A model generated the notes under the pieces. It saw nothing but the letters and a program-made list of their open reading frames with translations, did not search any database and was not told where the DNA came from. The translations under genes were made by a program, and so were the position numbers. Source: Flavobacteriaceae bacterium (GTDB lineage Bacteria; Bacteroidota; Bacteroidia; Flavobacteriales; Flavobacteriaceae). Taken from it: a stretch of 7,040 nucleotides of DNA. Of this stretch, positions 1 through 5,491 are shown piece by piece (within the stretch, counting starts at the first letter, position 1; each line of letters begins with the position of its first letter). The stretch spans positions 1-7,040 of the forward strand of contig JAENXB010000152.1 of the NCBI GenBank assembly GCA_016649785.1, in the 5' to 3' direction.

Positions 1-103
1 TATATTTGATAGGACAAACAAAATGATAAAGAAGCAAACTCTTGTTATGACTTTTATGGATATGTTCACTCATAACCACAAATATAAATATCTTTACGCA
101 ACA

Positions 104-122
104 CCCGAGGCAGAGCCTCGGG
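104..122. repeat. Perfect hairpin, CCCGAGGC / GCCTCGGG
   Basis: Two 8-base arms (104-111 and 115-122) are perfectly complementary around the 3-base loop AGA. No T-tract follows, so it is not a classical intrinsic terminator. It shares the CCCGA...TCGGG core with three other intergenic hairpins in this window (201-219, 2342-2357, 2498-2513), which suggests one family of small dispersed palindromes. The function is unknown. Confidence 0.75.
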
Positions 123-200
123 GAATTCTATTGATTAAAATCGGTTTGTCTTAATTAGTATAGGAATTTGATATAACTCCTATAAATATTTGTGAATTAC

Positions 201-219
201 ATCCCGATTTTATCGGGAT
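201..219. repeat. Perfect hairpin, ATCCCGAT / ATCGGGAT
   Basis: Two 8-base arms (201-208 and 212-219) pair perfectly around a TTT loop. It lies 36 bases before the start codon of the phosphatase pseudogene, so it would fall in the 5' leader if transcription starts upstream. The core CCCGA/TCGGG is shared with the other small hairpins in the window, while the flanking stem bases differ in a compensating way. Confidence 0.75.
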
Positions 220-254
220 AAATGATGAGCTTTAAAAAACAATGAATTTTACTT

Positions 255-809
255 ATGAAAAAATTATTCCTGCTTATTTTGCCAATGATCTTGGCTTGCA
301 ATTTTAATCAAACGAAAAATCCGGAAGTTGATAATTCAGAAAACATGGTGCAAAAAGTAGGGATTTCAGATAAAATAACAACCTACTATTTTATTCGGCA
401 TGCCGAAAAAGACAGGAGTAATGCTGAAGAAAAAGATCCGGTATTAACTGAAGCAGGAATAAAACGAGCAGAGAAATAGGCCGAAATATTCAAGGAAGTT
501 TCTTTTGATTTAATTTTCAGTTCAGATTTTAAGCGCACCAAGGAAACTGCTCAAAAAATAACGGGATCCCAAAATCTGGAAATACAAGTTTACCATCCAG
601 CTGAACTGAATGATGAATATTTTCAGCAAAAAACAACTGGAAAAACTGTCCTGGTTATCGGGCACAGCAACACCAATTCCAGGTTTGTTAATTACATCCT
701 GGGAGAAGAAAAATACAGCGATATCGACGACAAGGAGAGCGGGAGTTTGTTTATTGTAAGCGTTTCGCCTGAAGGCTCAAGAACTTCACAAATCCTGTAT
801 ATTAATTAA
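255..809 (+). pseudogene. SixA-like histidine phosphatase lipoprotein, interrupted by one in-frame TAG
   Basis: The reading frame from ATG 255 to TAA 807-809 has 184 codons and a single internal stop, TAG at 477-479 (codon 75). Read through it, the protein is a typical flavobacterial histidine phosphatase (phosphoglycerate mutase-like superfamily). It has a lipoprotein signal peptide with lipobox ILAC and lipidated Cys15, the catalytic RHAEK motif with Arg48 and His49, a second Arg in DFKRTKETA (Arg94), and the distal catalytic His137 in VIGHSNT. Family members usually have Trp after RAEK, so TGG to TAG is the simplest lesion. The 74-residue product made without readthrough would keep the first catalytic His but lose Arg94 and His137, so it should be inactive. 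No in-frame ATG follows the stop to restart translation. The substrate is unknown; a periplasmic or outer-membrane-anchored phosphatase is inferred from the signal peptide. A base-calling error is an alternative to a true pseudogene. Confidence 0.85.
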
Positions 810-819
810 ACTTTGGCCG

Positions 820-899
820 GGATTCTTCCTCGCCCAAAAGCTCGTTCAGAACGACAAAAAACTTCCTTTGTATGTCATTCTGAACGTAGTGAAGAATCC
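820..899. repeat. Dispersed GTCATTCTGAAC-type repeat forming an imperfect hairpin
   Basis: The right part (873-899) reads TGTCATTCTGAACG, then TAGT, then GAAGAATCC. The left part holds the reverse complement in two blocks: GGATTCTTC (820-828) pairs with GAAGAATCC (891-899), and CGTTCAGAACGACA (843-856) pairs with TGTCATTCTGAACG (873-886) with one mismatch. A 14-base insertion on the left side forms an asymmetric bulge. From memory, the GTCATTCTGAAC...GAAGAATC string recurs in intergenic DNA of many Bacteroidota. The element begins 11 bases after the phosphatase stop and may act as a 3' end or as a REP/MITE-like repeat. No transposase is nearby. Confidence 0.65.
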
Positions 900-973
900 T
901 GCGTACTCAGAGGATGAATTATAGGTGGAATTCGTTTTAGGAATTAAATTTTTTATCACAATTTCATTTACGG

Positions 974-981
974 TATCTTTG
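974..981 (+). promoter_or_regulatory. Candidate -7 box (TATCTTTG) for the helicase
   Basis: TATCTTTG is a perfect match to the Bacteroidota sigma-A -7 consensus TAnnTTTG and ends 17 bases before the helicase ATG. Transcription would start near 986-989, giving a leader of only about 10-13 bases. I do not see a clear TTTG -33 box at the usual spacing, which lowers confidence. Confidence 0.45.
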
Positions 982-998
982 TAGGCTAATTACAGCTT

Positions 999-2237
999 AT
1001 GTTATTTGAAGATTTACCCTTATCTAAACCGATCCTTCAGGGAATTGCCGAAATTGGTCACTTAAATCCTACCCCTATTCAGGAAAAAGTGATTCCGGAG
1101 GTGTTGAGAAGGAATGATGTGATTGCCTGCGCCCAAACCGGGACCGGAAAAACCGGCGCCTTTGCTATTCCTATTCTGCAGCTTTTAAACAAAAAAATTG
1201 GGGATTCCATCGACTATAAAACCTTGCCTGTTTTAATTATCAGCCCAACAAGGGAACTTGCGGTGCAAATTTCAGAAAATATTCGGGCTTACGCAAAATA
1301 TACCAATATCAAATCGGGAGTTGTATTTGGTGGTGCTTCTATGCAACCCCAGATCAATCTTTTAAAAAGCGGGCTGCACATCCTTGTCGCCACGCCAGGC
1401 CGGTTACTGGATTTGCGCAAACAAGGAATTATAAACCTGGATGAAATTAAAATTTTGGTATTGGATGAAGCCGATCTAATGCTGGATATGGGCTTTATAG
1501 ATGAGGTTCAAAAAATAATTCGATTGTCGCCAAACCTTGAACAACGACTGATGTTTTCGGCCACTATTCCTGCTAAAGTACAGGACCTGGCAAAGACCTT
1601 GTTGCAAAACCCGGAGAAAATTGAACTTACTCCAAACTCCTCTGCTGCCCCGGCGATCAATCAACATTTATACCTGGTGCCAAGGCCTGATAAAACCGAG
1701 TTGTTGCTTTATATAATGCGGAATATTGTGAAGGATCAATCTGTGTTGATCTTTCGAAGAACTAAATTCGGAGTTGAAAAAGCACTGGAATCACTCACCA
1801 AAAACGGCTTTAAAGCCGAAGCTCTTCACGGGGATAAAAATCAGAGTGACAGAACAACGGCCTTGAACAAATTTAAAAACAAGGAAGTGAATATTCTTGT
1901 TGCCACCGATCTCGCTGCCCGCGGACTGGATATAGATTCCCTGGATTATGTTATCAATTTTGATATTCCAAGTATGTCAGAAGTTTATGTGCACCGAATT
2001 GGGCGAACCGGACGTGCAGGAAGCAGTGGAAAAGCAATTTCCTTTTGCAGCGCCGATGAAAAAGATTATATAAAATTCATTGAAACATTAATCGGTAAAA
2101 AAATTCCAGTCGAGGAAAATAATCCTTATCCGTTGGATAAAAATGCCGAGCCTGTAGTACACAAAAAAAAGGGCAGCAAACATAAGAAAGGCAGAAAAGG
2201 CGAAGGCTCCAAAGCCAAGAAAAAAAGGTGGTATTAA
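999..2237 (+). CDS. DEAD-box ATP-dependent RNA helicase, RhlE-type
   Basis: This complete 412-residue protein uses ATP to unwind or remodel RNA in the cytoplasm; relatives act in ribosome assembly, mRNA turnover and cold adaptation. All core motifs are present in order: Q motif (Phe3 and PTPIQ 24-28), motif I AQTGTGKT (45-52), PTRELA (83-88), GG (111-112), TPGR (132-135), DEAD (156-159), SAT (187-189), motif IV VLIFRRT (249-255), the HGDKNQSDR region (277-285), VATDLAARGLDI (301-312) and HRIGRTGRAG (332-341). After about residue 385 comes a short Lys/Arg/Gly-rich tail ending in RWY, probably an RNA-binding extension. The length and the HGDK motif fit the RhlE subgroup rather than DeaD or DbpA, whose extra C-terminal RNA-binding domain is absent. 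The ATG is placed directly before the Q motif, and a -7 promoter box lies just upstream. It appears monocistronic and faces ettA tail to tail. The specific RNA target cannot be read from sequence. Confidence 0.97.
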   Translation: MLFEDLPLSKPILQGIAEIGHLNPTPIQEKVIPEVLRRNDVIACAQTGTGKTGAFAIPILQLLNKKIGDSIDYKTLPVLIISPTRELAVQISENIRAYAKYTNIKSGVVFGGASMQPQINLLKSGLHILVATPGRLLDLRKQGIINLDEIKILVLDEADLMLDMGFIDEVQKIIRLSPNLEQRLMFSATIPAKVQDLAKTLLQNPEKIELTPNSSAAPAINQHLYLVPRPDKTELLLYIMRNIVKDQSVLIFRRTKFGVEKALESLTKNGFKAEALHGDKNQSDRTTALNKFKNKEVNILVATDLAARGLDIDSLDYVINFDIPSMSEVYVHRIGRTGRAGSSGKAISFCSADEKDYIKFIETLIGKKIPVEENNPYPLDKNAEPVVHKKKGSKHKKGRKGEGSKAKKKRWY

Positions 2238-2341
2238 ACAAAGTTAGAAATACGAAGTTAGAAGTTGAAAAGTGCTCTTGCCTGAATAAGGTTGACCGTT
2301 TTTTATCAATAATTCCTGAACTATCTACCTCTATTTCCCGC

Positions 2342-2357
2342 TCCCGATAGCTCGGGA
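2342..2357. repeat. Hairpin TCCCGA-TAGC-TCGGGA
   Basis: Perfect 6-base arms (2342-2347 and 2352-2357) flank TAGC. This is the third member of the CCCGA/TCGGG hairpin group in the window. There is no T-tract after it on either strand. Confidence 0.65.
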
Positions 2358-2447
2358 ACGCAGATTTAAGCAGAGAATAATCAGAGTTAGTCCTAATTGT
2401 TGAGTTATTTCCCCTAAACCCTAAAACTTAAACCACAAACAACTTTC

Positions 2448-2482
2448 CACTTTTCACTTTTCACTTTTCACTTTTCACTTTC
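2448..2482. repeat. Heptamer tandem repeat (CACTTTT)n
   Basis: Four exact copies of CACTTTT (2448-2475) are followed by a variant copy CACTTTC (2476-2482). A degenerate copy (ACTTTCC) precedes them. Heptamer low-complexity arrays of this kind are familiar from flavobacterial intergenic DNA. The copy number is likely to vary between strains by replication slippage. Confidence 0.8.
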
Positions 2483-2497
2483 TAATCTTGAATCTTG

Positions 2498-2513
2498 CCC
2501 CGAAGCCTCGGGG
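2498..2513. repeat. Hairpin CCCCGA-AGCC-TCGGGG
   Basis: Perfect 6-base arms (2498-2503 and 2508-2513) enclose AGCC. It sits 6 bases left of the terminator palindrome, and on the + strand a modest T-rich stretch (TTGAATTT) follows. It is the fourth member of the CCCGA/TCGGG group and could assist termination of helicase transcription, but this is only suggested by position. Confidence 0.65.
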
Positions 2514-2519
2514 TTGAAT

Positions 2520-2563
2520 TTAAACAAAAAAACTCCGAATTTCTTCGGAGTTTTTTTGTTTAA
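2520..2563. terminator. Bidirectional intrinsic terminator shared by the helicase and ettA
   Basis: Twenty bases (2520-2539) are perfectly complementary to 2544-2563 around a TTTC loop. The GC-containing core CTCCGAA/TTCGGAG (2533-2539 and 2544-2550) is flanked by seven A on the left and seven T on the right, so each strand reads as a stem followed by a T-tract. That suits two convergent genes. The ettA stop codon (TAA, minus strand, 2560-2562) lies inside the right arm, so ettA translation ends at the foot of the hairpin. Confidence 0.93.
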
Positions 2564-4251
2564 CGAACCAGCTTTTTATATTTAATTCGCTTCGGTATTA
2601 GATCTCCGCCAAGGCGTTTTTTCTTGTTTTCTTCATATTCAGAAAAACTTCCCTCGAAGAAATAAACCTGTGAATCTCCTTCAAAAGCGAGAATGTGGGT
2701 ACAAATTCGGTCCAAAAACCACCTGTCATGGGAAATTACCACGGCACAACCGGCGAAATTTTCCAAGCCCTCTTCCAATGCCCGCAAGGTATTCACATCC
2801 AAATCGTTAGTTGGCTCATCCAGCAAAAGTACGTTTCCTTCTTCCTTTAAGGTCATGGCAAGATGCAAACGGTTGCGTTCCCCACCGGAAAGCATGCTTA
2901 CTTTTTTGTTCTGCTCGCTTCCGCCAAAATTAAACCGACTTAAATAAGCCCTTGAATTTACCTGTTTCCCTCCCATCATGATCAATTCCTGGCCATCGCT
3001 AAAATTCTGCCAGATAGATTTTTCATGATCTATATTTGAATGTGCCTGATCTACATAGGCAATTTTCACCGTTTCGCCCACTTCAAAACTGCCTTGATCG
3101 GGTTCAATTTCTCCCATGATCATTTTAAAGATTGTGGTTTTTCCCGCACCATTTGGCCCAATTACACCTACAATCCCGGCTTGTGGAAGTTTAAAATTAA
3201 GATCTTCATAAAGCAATTTATCACCAAAAGCCTTGCTCACACCTTTGGCTTCAATTACATTGGTCCCAAGTCGGGGTCCGTTGGGAATATAAATTTCCAA
3301 CTTTTCATCCAATTGTTTCTGATCCTGGCTCAAGAGCTTATCATAATTGTTTAAACGCGCCTTTTGCTTTGTTTGTCTTCCTTTAGGAGATAAACGTGCC
3401 CATTCAAGTTCGCGTTCCAGTGTTTTCTGGTGCTTGCTCGCTTGCTTTTGTTCCTGGGCCATCCGCTTGGATTTCTGTTCCAGCCAGGACGAATAATTTC
3501 CTTTCCATGGAATTCCTTCCCCCCGGTCCAATTCAAGGATCCAGCCGGCCACATTATCCAGAAAGTACCTGTCGTGAGTTACCGCGATCACGGTTCCCTT
3601 ATATTCTGATAGGTGATGTTCCAGCCAGTGAACAGATTCGGCATCCAGGTGGTTGGTAGGTTCATCCAGCAACAAAACATCCGGCTCCTGCAATAAAAGC
3701 CTGCATAAAGCGACCCTGCGTCGTTCCCCACCGGAAAGCACGCCAATTTTCCTATCGGGTTCCGGGGTGCGCAATGCATCCATCGCGATTTCCAGTTTGG
3801 TGTCCAGTTCCCAGGCATTGCTCGCATCAATTTGATCCTGAAGTTTTGCCTGCCTGTCCATCAATTTATCCATTTTATCGACGTCTTCATAAACTTCGGG
3901 AAGCCCAAACATATCGTTGATCTTATTGTATTCATCCAGAATAGCAACAGTTTCTGCAACCCCTTCTTTTACAATTTCCAACACGGTTTTGTCATCGTCC
4001 AATTTTGGATCCTGTTCCAAAAGGCCTACCGTATATCCGGGAGAAAACACCACGTCACCCTGGTAATTTTTTTCTGTCCCCGCAATAATATTCAACAATG
4101 TGGATTTTCCCGATCCATTGAGTCCCAGGATACCTATTTTTGCTCCATAAAAGAAGCTTAAATAAATATTCTTAAGAACCGGTACATTTGCCCCCGGATA
4201 GGATTTCGTCAATCCGGACATTGAAAAAATCACCTTCTTATCGTCTGCCAT
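2560..4251 (-). CDS. ettA: Energy-dependent translational throttle protein EttA (ABC-F ATPase)
   Basis: This complete 563-residue ABC-F protein is close in length to E. coli EttA (555). EttA binds the ribosomal E site and, depending on the ATP/ADP ratio, gates entry into the elongation cycle; it has no membrane domain. NBD1 has Walker A GLNGSGKS (43-50), signature LSGGERRR (172-179), Walker B VLLLDEPTN with Glu197, and THDR (225-228). NBD2 has Walker A GPNGAGKT (365-372), signature LSGGERNR (454-461), Walker B with Glu479, and SHDR (507-510). The arm insertion (about 95-140) and the interdomain P-site tRNA-interaction linker (about 243-324, with GRQTKQKARL) are both present. Signature stretches such as LDRGEGIPWKGNYSSWLEQK and the C-terminal PKRIKYKK closely match EttA rather than antibiotic-resistance ABC-F proteins. 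The start at 4251 gives the expected short N-terminus. It lies downstream of the DinB-family gene on the same strand after a 317-base gap, so it probably has its own promoter. Confidence 0.97.
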   Translation of the reverse strand: MADDKKVIFSMSGLTKSYPGANVPVLKNIYLSFFYGAKIGILGLNGSGKSTLLNIIAGTEKNYQGDVVFSPGYTVGLLEQDPKLDDDKTVLEIVKEGVAETVAILDEYNKINDMFGLPEVYEDVDKMDKLMDRQAKLQDQIDASNAWELDTKLEIAMDALRTPEPDRKIGVLSGGERRRVALCRLLLQEPDVLLLDEPTNHLDAESVHWLEHHLSEYKGTVIAVTHDRYFLDNVAGWILELDRGEGIPWKGNYSSWLEQKSKRMAQEQKQASKHQKTLERELEWARLSPKGRQTKQKARLNNYDKLLSQDQKQLDEKLEIYIPNGPRLGTNVIEAKGVSKAFGDKLLYEDLNFKLPQAGIVGVIGPNGAGKTTIFKMIMGEIEPDQGSFEVGETVKIAYVDQAHSNIDHEKSIWQNFSDGQELIMMGGKQVNSRAYLSRFNFGGSEQNKKVSMLSGGERNRLHLAMTLKEEGNVLLLDEPTNDLDVNTLRALEEGLENFAGCAVVISHDRWFLDRICTHILAFEGDSQVYFFEGSFSEYEENKKKRLGGDLIPKRIKYKKLVR

Positions 4252-4568
4252 TTCTATTGATTTTTAATTTTAATAAGTTATAAAGTTTGCGTTTTAATTT
4301 AAAAAGTATTTTTTCCAAAAATAGCCACTAATGCAAGAATAATTGATTACTGGAGTACTCTGAGACATTTTTTTTGCTCATTTACAGTAAAAAAAACCGG
4401 TTAAATAATGATTTCCTCTATCATTCGCTTTGAAAGCATGACCATTTTCTCCTTTTAATATTTAAATAATTTCGTATTATAAGCAATTTACATCTTGTCC
4501 AAAACCTGGAATTTTCTGTGCAAATATCATAATTTTAAAAGTCATTTTGCCATTGGATGCGCGATTTT
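4252..4568. other. Non-coding gap between ettA and the DinB-family gene
   Basis: This AT-rich stretch holds no convincing gene. It contains a -7 promoter candidate for ettA (4316-4323, minus), an 8-base palindrome GAGTACTC (4353-4360), an inverted T8/A8 pair (4368-4375 and 4389-4396) around a 13-base spacer, and a 14-codon open frame (4401-4445, minus) preceded by AAAAGGAG three bases before its ATG. The length suggests a long ettA leader or a separate small transcript. No intrinsic terminator for the DinB-family gene is evident. Confidence 0.5.
4316..4323 (-). promoter_or_regulatory. Candidate -7 box (TATTTTTG, minus) for ettA
   Basis: On the minus strand 4323-4316 reads TATTTTTG, a perfect TAnnTTTG match, about 65 bases before the ettA ATG. 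Transcription would start near 4309-4311 and give a leader of roughly 60 bases. I find no TTTG box at the expected upstream spacing, so this rests on the -7 element alone in AT-rich DNA. Confidence 0.35.
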
Positions 4569-5048
4569 TTAAACAGAATGCAAGCCAAGATGCCTTAGGA
4601 TTATCAGCAATTGGCCATTATGGTAAGCACTGTGTTCAATAACGATCAATATTTCCCGCAATAAGGAATGGTTGGTACCCGGTCGTACAGGTTTCATCAA
4701 ATCGTTTTCGGGATTCAACAAAAAATCACAAAGGTTCTGCCTGTCATCAAAATAGGACTGTTGCAATTCGTGCCATTCTGCTTCTGTATCCGGGGCTGGA
4801 TTTTCAGGCCAGTAATTTTTCGGCCACTCATGCTCCTCATAAACTTTAGCAGTGCAATAATTCAGAATATCATTTTGCGCAAACCAAATATGGTAGAAAA
4901 GTTCATAAAAAGAATAGGGCAAATTATTGGGCCGCTCCCCCAATTTTTCAAATTTAATCTCTTTCAGCATTTCATCAACGGGCATAAAGGCTTCTCCACC
5001 TTTCAAATGCCTTGCAAGTTGATTTCTTATTTCCACAGTTTCAGCCAT
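4569..5048 (-). CDS. DinB-family (DinB/YfiT-like) putative metal-dependent protein
   Basis: This 159-residue protein has the size and pattern of the DinB four-helix-bundle superfamily. The three probable metal-binding histidines are visible: His53 in FYELFYHIWFAQND, and His139 and His143 in EHSAYHNGQL, the H-xxx-H motif near the C-terminus. Relatives include thiol-dependent transferases such as bacillithiol and mycothiol S-transferases, and many uncharacterised damage-inducible proteins; the substrate here cannot be assigned. There is no signal peptide, so it is probably cytoplasmic. The ATG at 5048 lies 2 bases after the stop codon of the small membrane gene and has an SD-like AGGAAGGG seven bases upstream, so the two genes are very likely co-transcribed and coupled. 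The name refers to the family and does not imply a DNA polymerase; E. coli DinB (Pol IV) is unrelated. Confidence 0.88.
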   Translation of the reverse strand: MAETVEIRNQLARHLKGGEAFMPVDEMLKEIKFEKLGERPNNLPYSFYELFYHIWFAQNDILNYCTAKVYEEHEWPKNYWPENPAPDTEAEWHELQQSYFDDRQNLCDFLLNPENDLMKPVRPGTNHSLLREILIVIEHSAYHNGQLLIILRHLGLHSV

Positions 5049-5050
5049 CG

Positions 5051-5230
5051 CTAAACCCTTCCTTTTAATGCATTAAACGCCCAGGACATGACAAAAAAAC
5101 CGATTCCTACGGTAGAAAATCCAATAGCGTAATCGGGGTATTTAATCACTCCCAGCAAGACCAGCGCAATTCCTATTAACAGCAAAAAAAAGGAGGCCCA
5201 GGCAAAAATGCTGTTTTTATTTAATCCCAT
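5051..5230 (-). CDS. Small two-helix membrane protein (59 aa), flavobacterial family
   Basis: The frame from ATG (5230-5228) to TAG (5053-5051) encodes 59 residues. The sequence starts MGLNKNSIFAWASFF and ends AFNALKGRV. Two hydrophobic segments, about residues 8-28 and 36-54, are joined by a short polar loop IKYPDYA, consistent with a two-pass inner-membrane protein. It resembles what I recall as the CAL67264 family of small flavobacterial membrane proteins, which share the N-terminal MGxNKN and the C-terminal FNALKGRV; this assignment is from memory. The gene is followed after 2 bases by the DinB-family gene, so both probably share one transcript. No perfect -7 box is seen upstream; GATATTTG (5341-5334, minus) has one mismatch. 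The function is unknown. Confidence 0.85.
   Translation of the reverse strand: MGLNKNSIFAWASFFLLLIGIALVLLGVIKYPDYAIGFSTVGIGFFVMSWAFNALKGRV
5056..5063 (-). promoter_or_regulatory. SD-like AGGAAGGG for the DinB-family gene
   Basis: The minus strand reads AGGAAGGG (5063-5056), seven bases before the ATG at 5048, inside the last codons of the upstream membrane gene. A clear Shine-Dalgarno sequence is uncommon in Bacteroidota. Its presence supports the chosen start and translational coupling. Confidence 0.4.
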
Positions 5231-5249
5231 ATTGATGTTCTTTTTTATG

Positions 5250-5326
5250 GCGCATGAACCGGGCTTTCCGCTATATTCCCTTTCGTTTCACTTCAGGGAG
5301 ATGCCGCTGCAATCCCTTGCGCATGA
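5250..5326 (-). ncRNA. Candidate structured intergenic element with twin AGCGG boxes
   Basis: Read on the minus strand, the element has GGGATTGCAGCGGCAT (5316-5301), a hairpin with TCCCT (5299-5295) and AGGGA (5281-5277) arms around a 13-base loop, then AGCGGAAAGCCCGG (5272-5259). The outer GGG can pair with the CCC of the last box. The block is bounded by exact 8-bp direct repeats, GCGCATGA on the + strand, at 5250-5257 and 5319-5326. From memory, GGGATTG-AGCGG...AGCGGA-AGCCCG strings with a variable hairpin between them recur in intergenic DNA of many Flavobacteriia, which points to a conserved RNA or a small repeat. Flavo-1 is one Rfam family to compare; I cannot confirm membership. It lies 20 bases before the small membrane gene start and could be its leader. 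The strand is inferred from the recalled consensus. Confidence 0.5.
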
Positions 5327-5491
5327 TTTTTGACAAATATCGAATTTTTTATTGATTTATTTCCGTTCGAAAATTACCTCGATTTTGTATTTTAGCCAAG
5401 ATACAAAAGCCTGCGAAAAACCACTTGGTTATTCTGAGCGATATTTATAAAAAAAAGTTAATAATTAAAGGCAACCAATAAAATAGTAAGT

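Larger units (their letters stand above)
1..254. other. Non-coding leader region with two hairpins
   Basis: No convincing gene is visible here. Bases 1-8 (TATATTTG) match the Bacteroidota -7 box TAnnTTTG on the + strand, but any -33 box would lie outside the window and no good gene follows. The only open frame of note, 23-154 (+, 43 codons), runs straight through a perfect hairpin and has no recognisable protein character. A weak -7-like match with one mismatch (AATATTTG, 185-192) lies about 60 bases before the phosphatase start, without a properly spaced TTTG, so that gene's promoter is unresolved. Confidence 0.5.
2238..2519. other. Repeat-rich gap between convergent genes
   Basis: No gene is visible between the helicase stop and the terminator palindrome. 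The stretch holds A/G-rich heptamer-like repeats near 2241-2274, a hairpin at 2342-2357, a heptamer microsatellite at 2448-2482 and a second hairpin at 2498-2513. The segment 2258-2274 is an inverted copy (15 of 17 bases) of 2469-2485, so the two low-complexity blocks face each other across about 190 bases. It would form the 3' untranslated region of the helicase mRNA if transcription runs to the terminator. Confidence 0.6.

Noticed and set aside
23..154. 43-codon open frame on the + strand after a TATATTTG box
   Set aside because: It reads directly through the perfect hairpin at 104-122, has no recognisable protein features, and its length is expected by chance in AT-rich DNA.
2693..4161. 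Several + and alternate-frame open frames of 60-109 codons within ettA
   Set aside because: They are shadows of the strongly conserved ettA frame, with odd composition and no motifs.
2560..4251. ABC-F protein as an antibiotic-resistance (ribosome protection) factor
   Set aside because: Length, arm, linker sequence and C-terminal PKRIKYKK all match EttA; resistance ABC-F proteins have longer, divergent linkers.
4368..4396. T8/A8 inverted pair as a terminator for the DinB-family gene
   Set aside because: The stem would be only A-T pairs with a 13-base loop and no GC core, so it would not work as an intrinsic terminator.
4668..5054. 128-codon open frame on the + strand opposite the DinB-family gene
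   Set aside because: It is antisense to a gene with a clear metal-binding histidine pattern, and its translation shows no family features.
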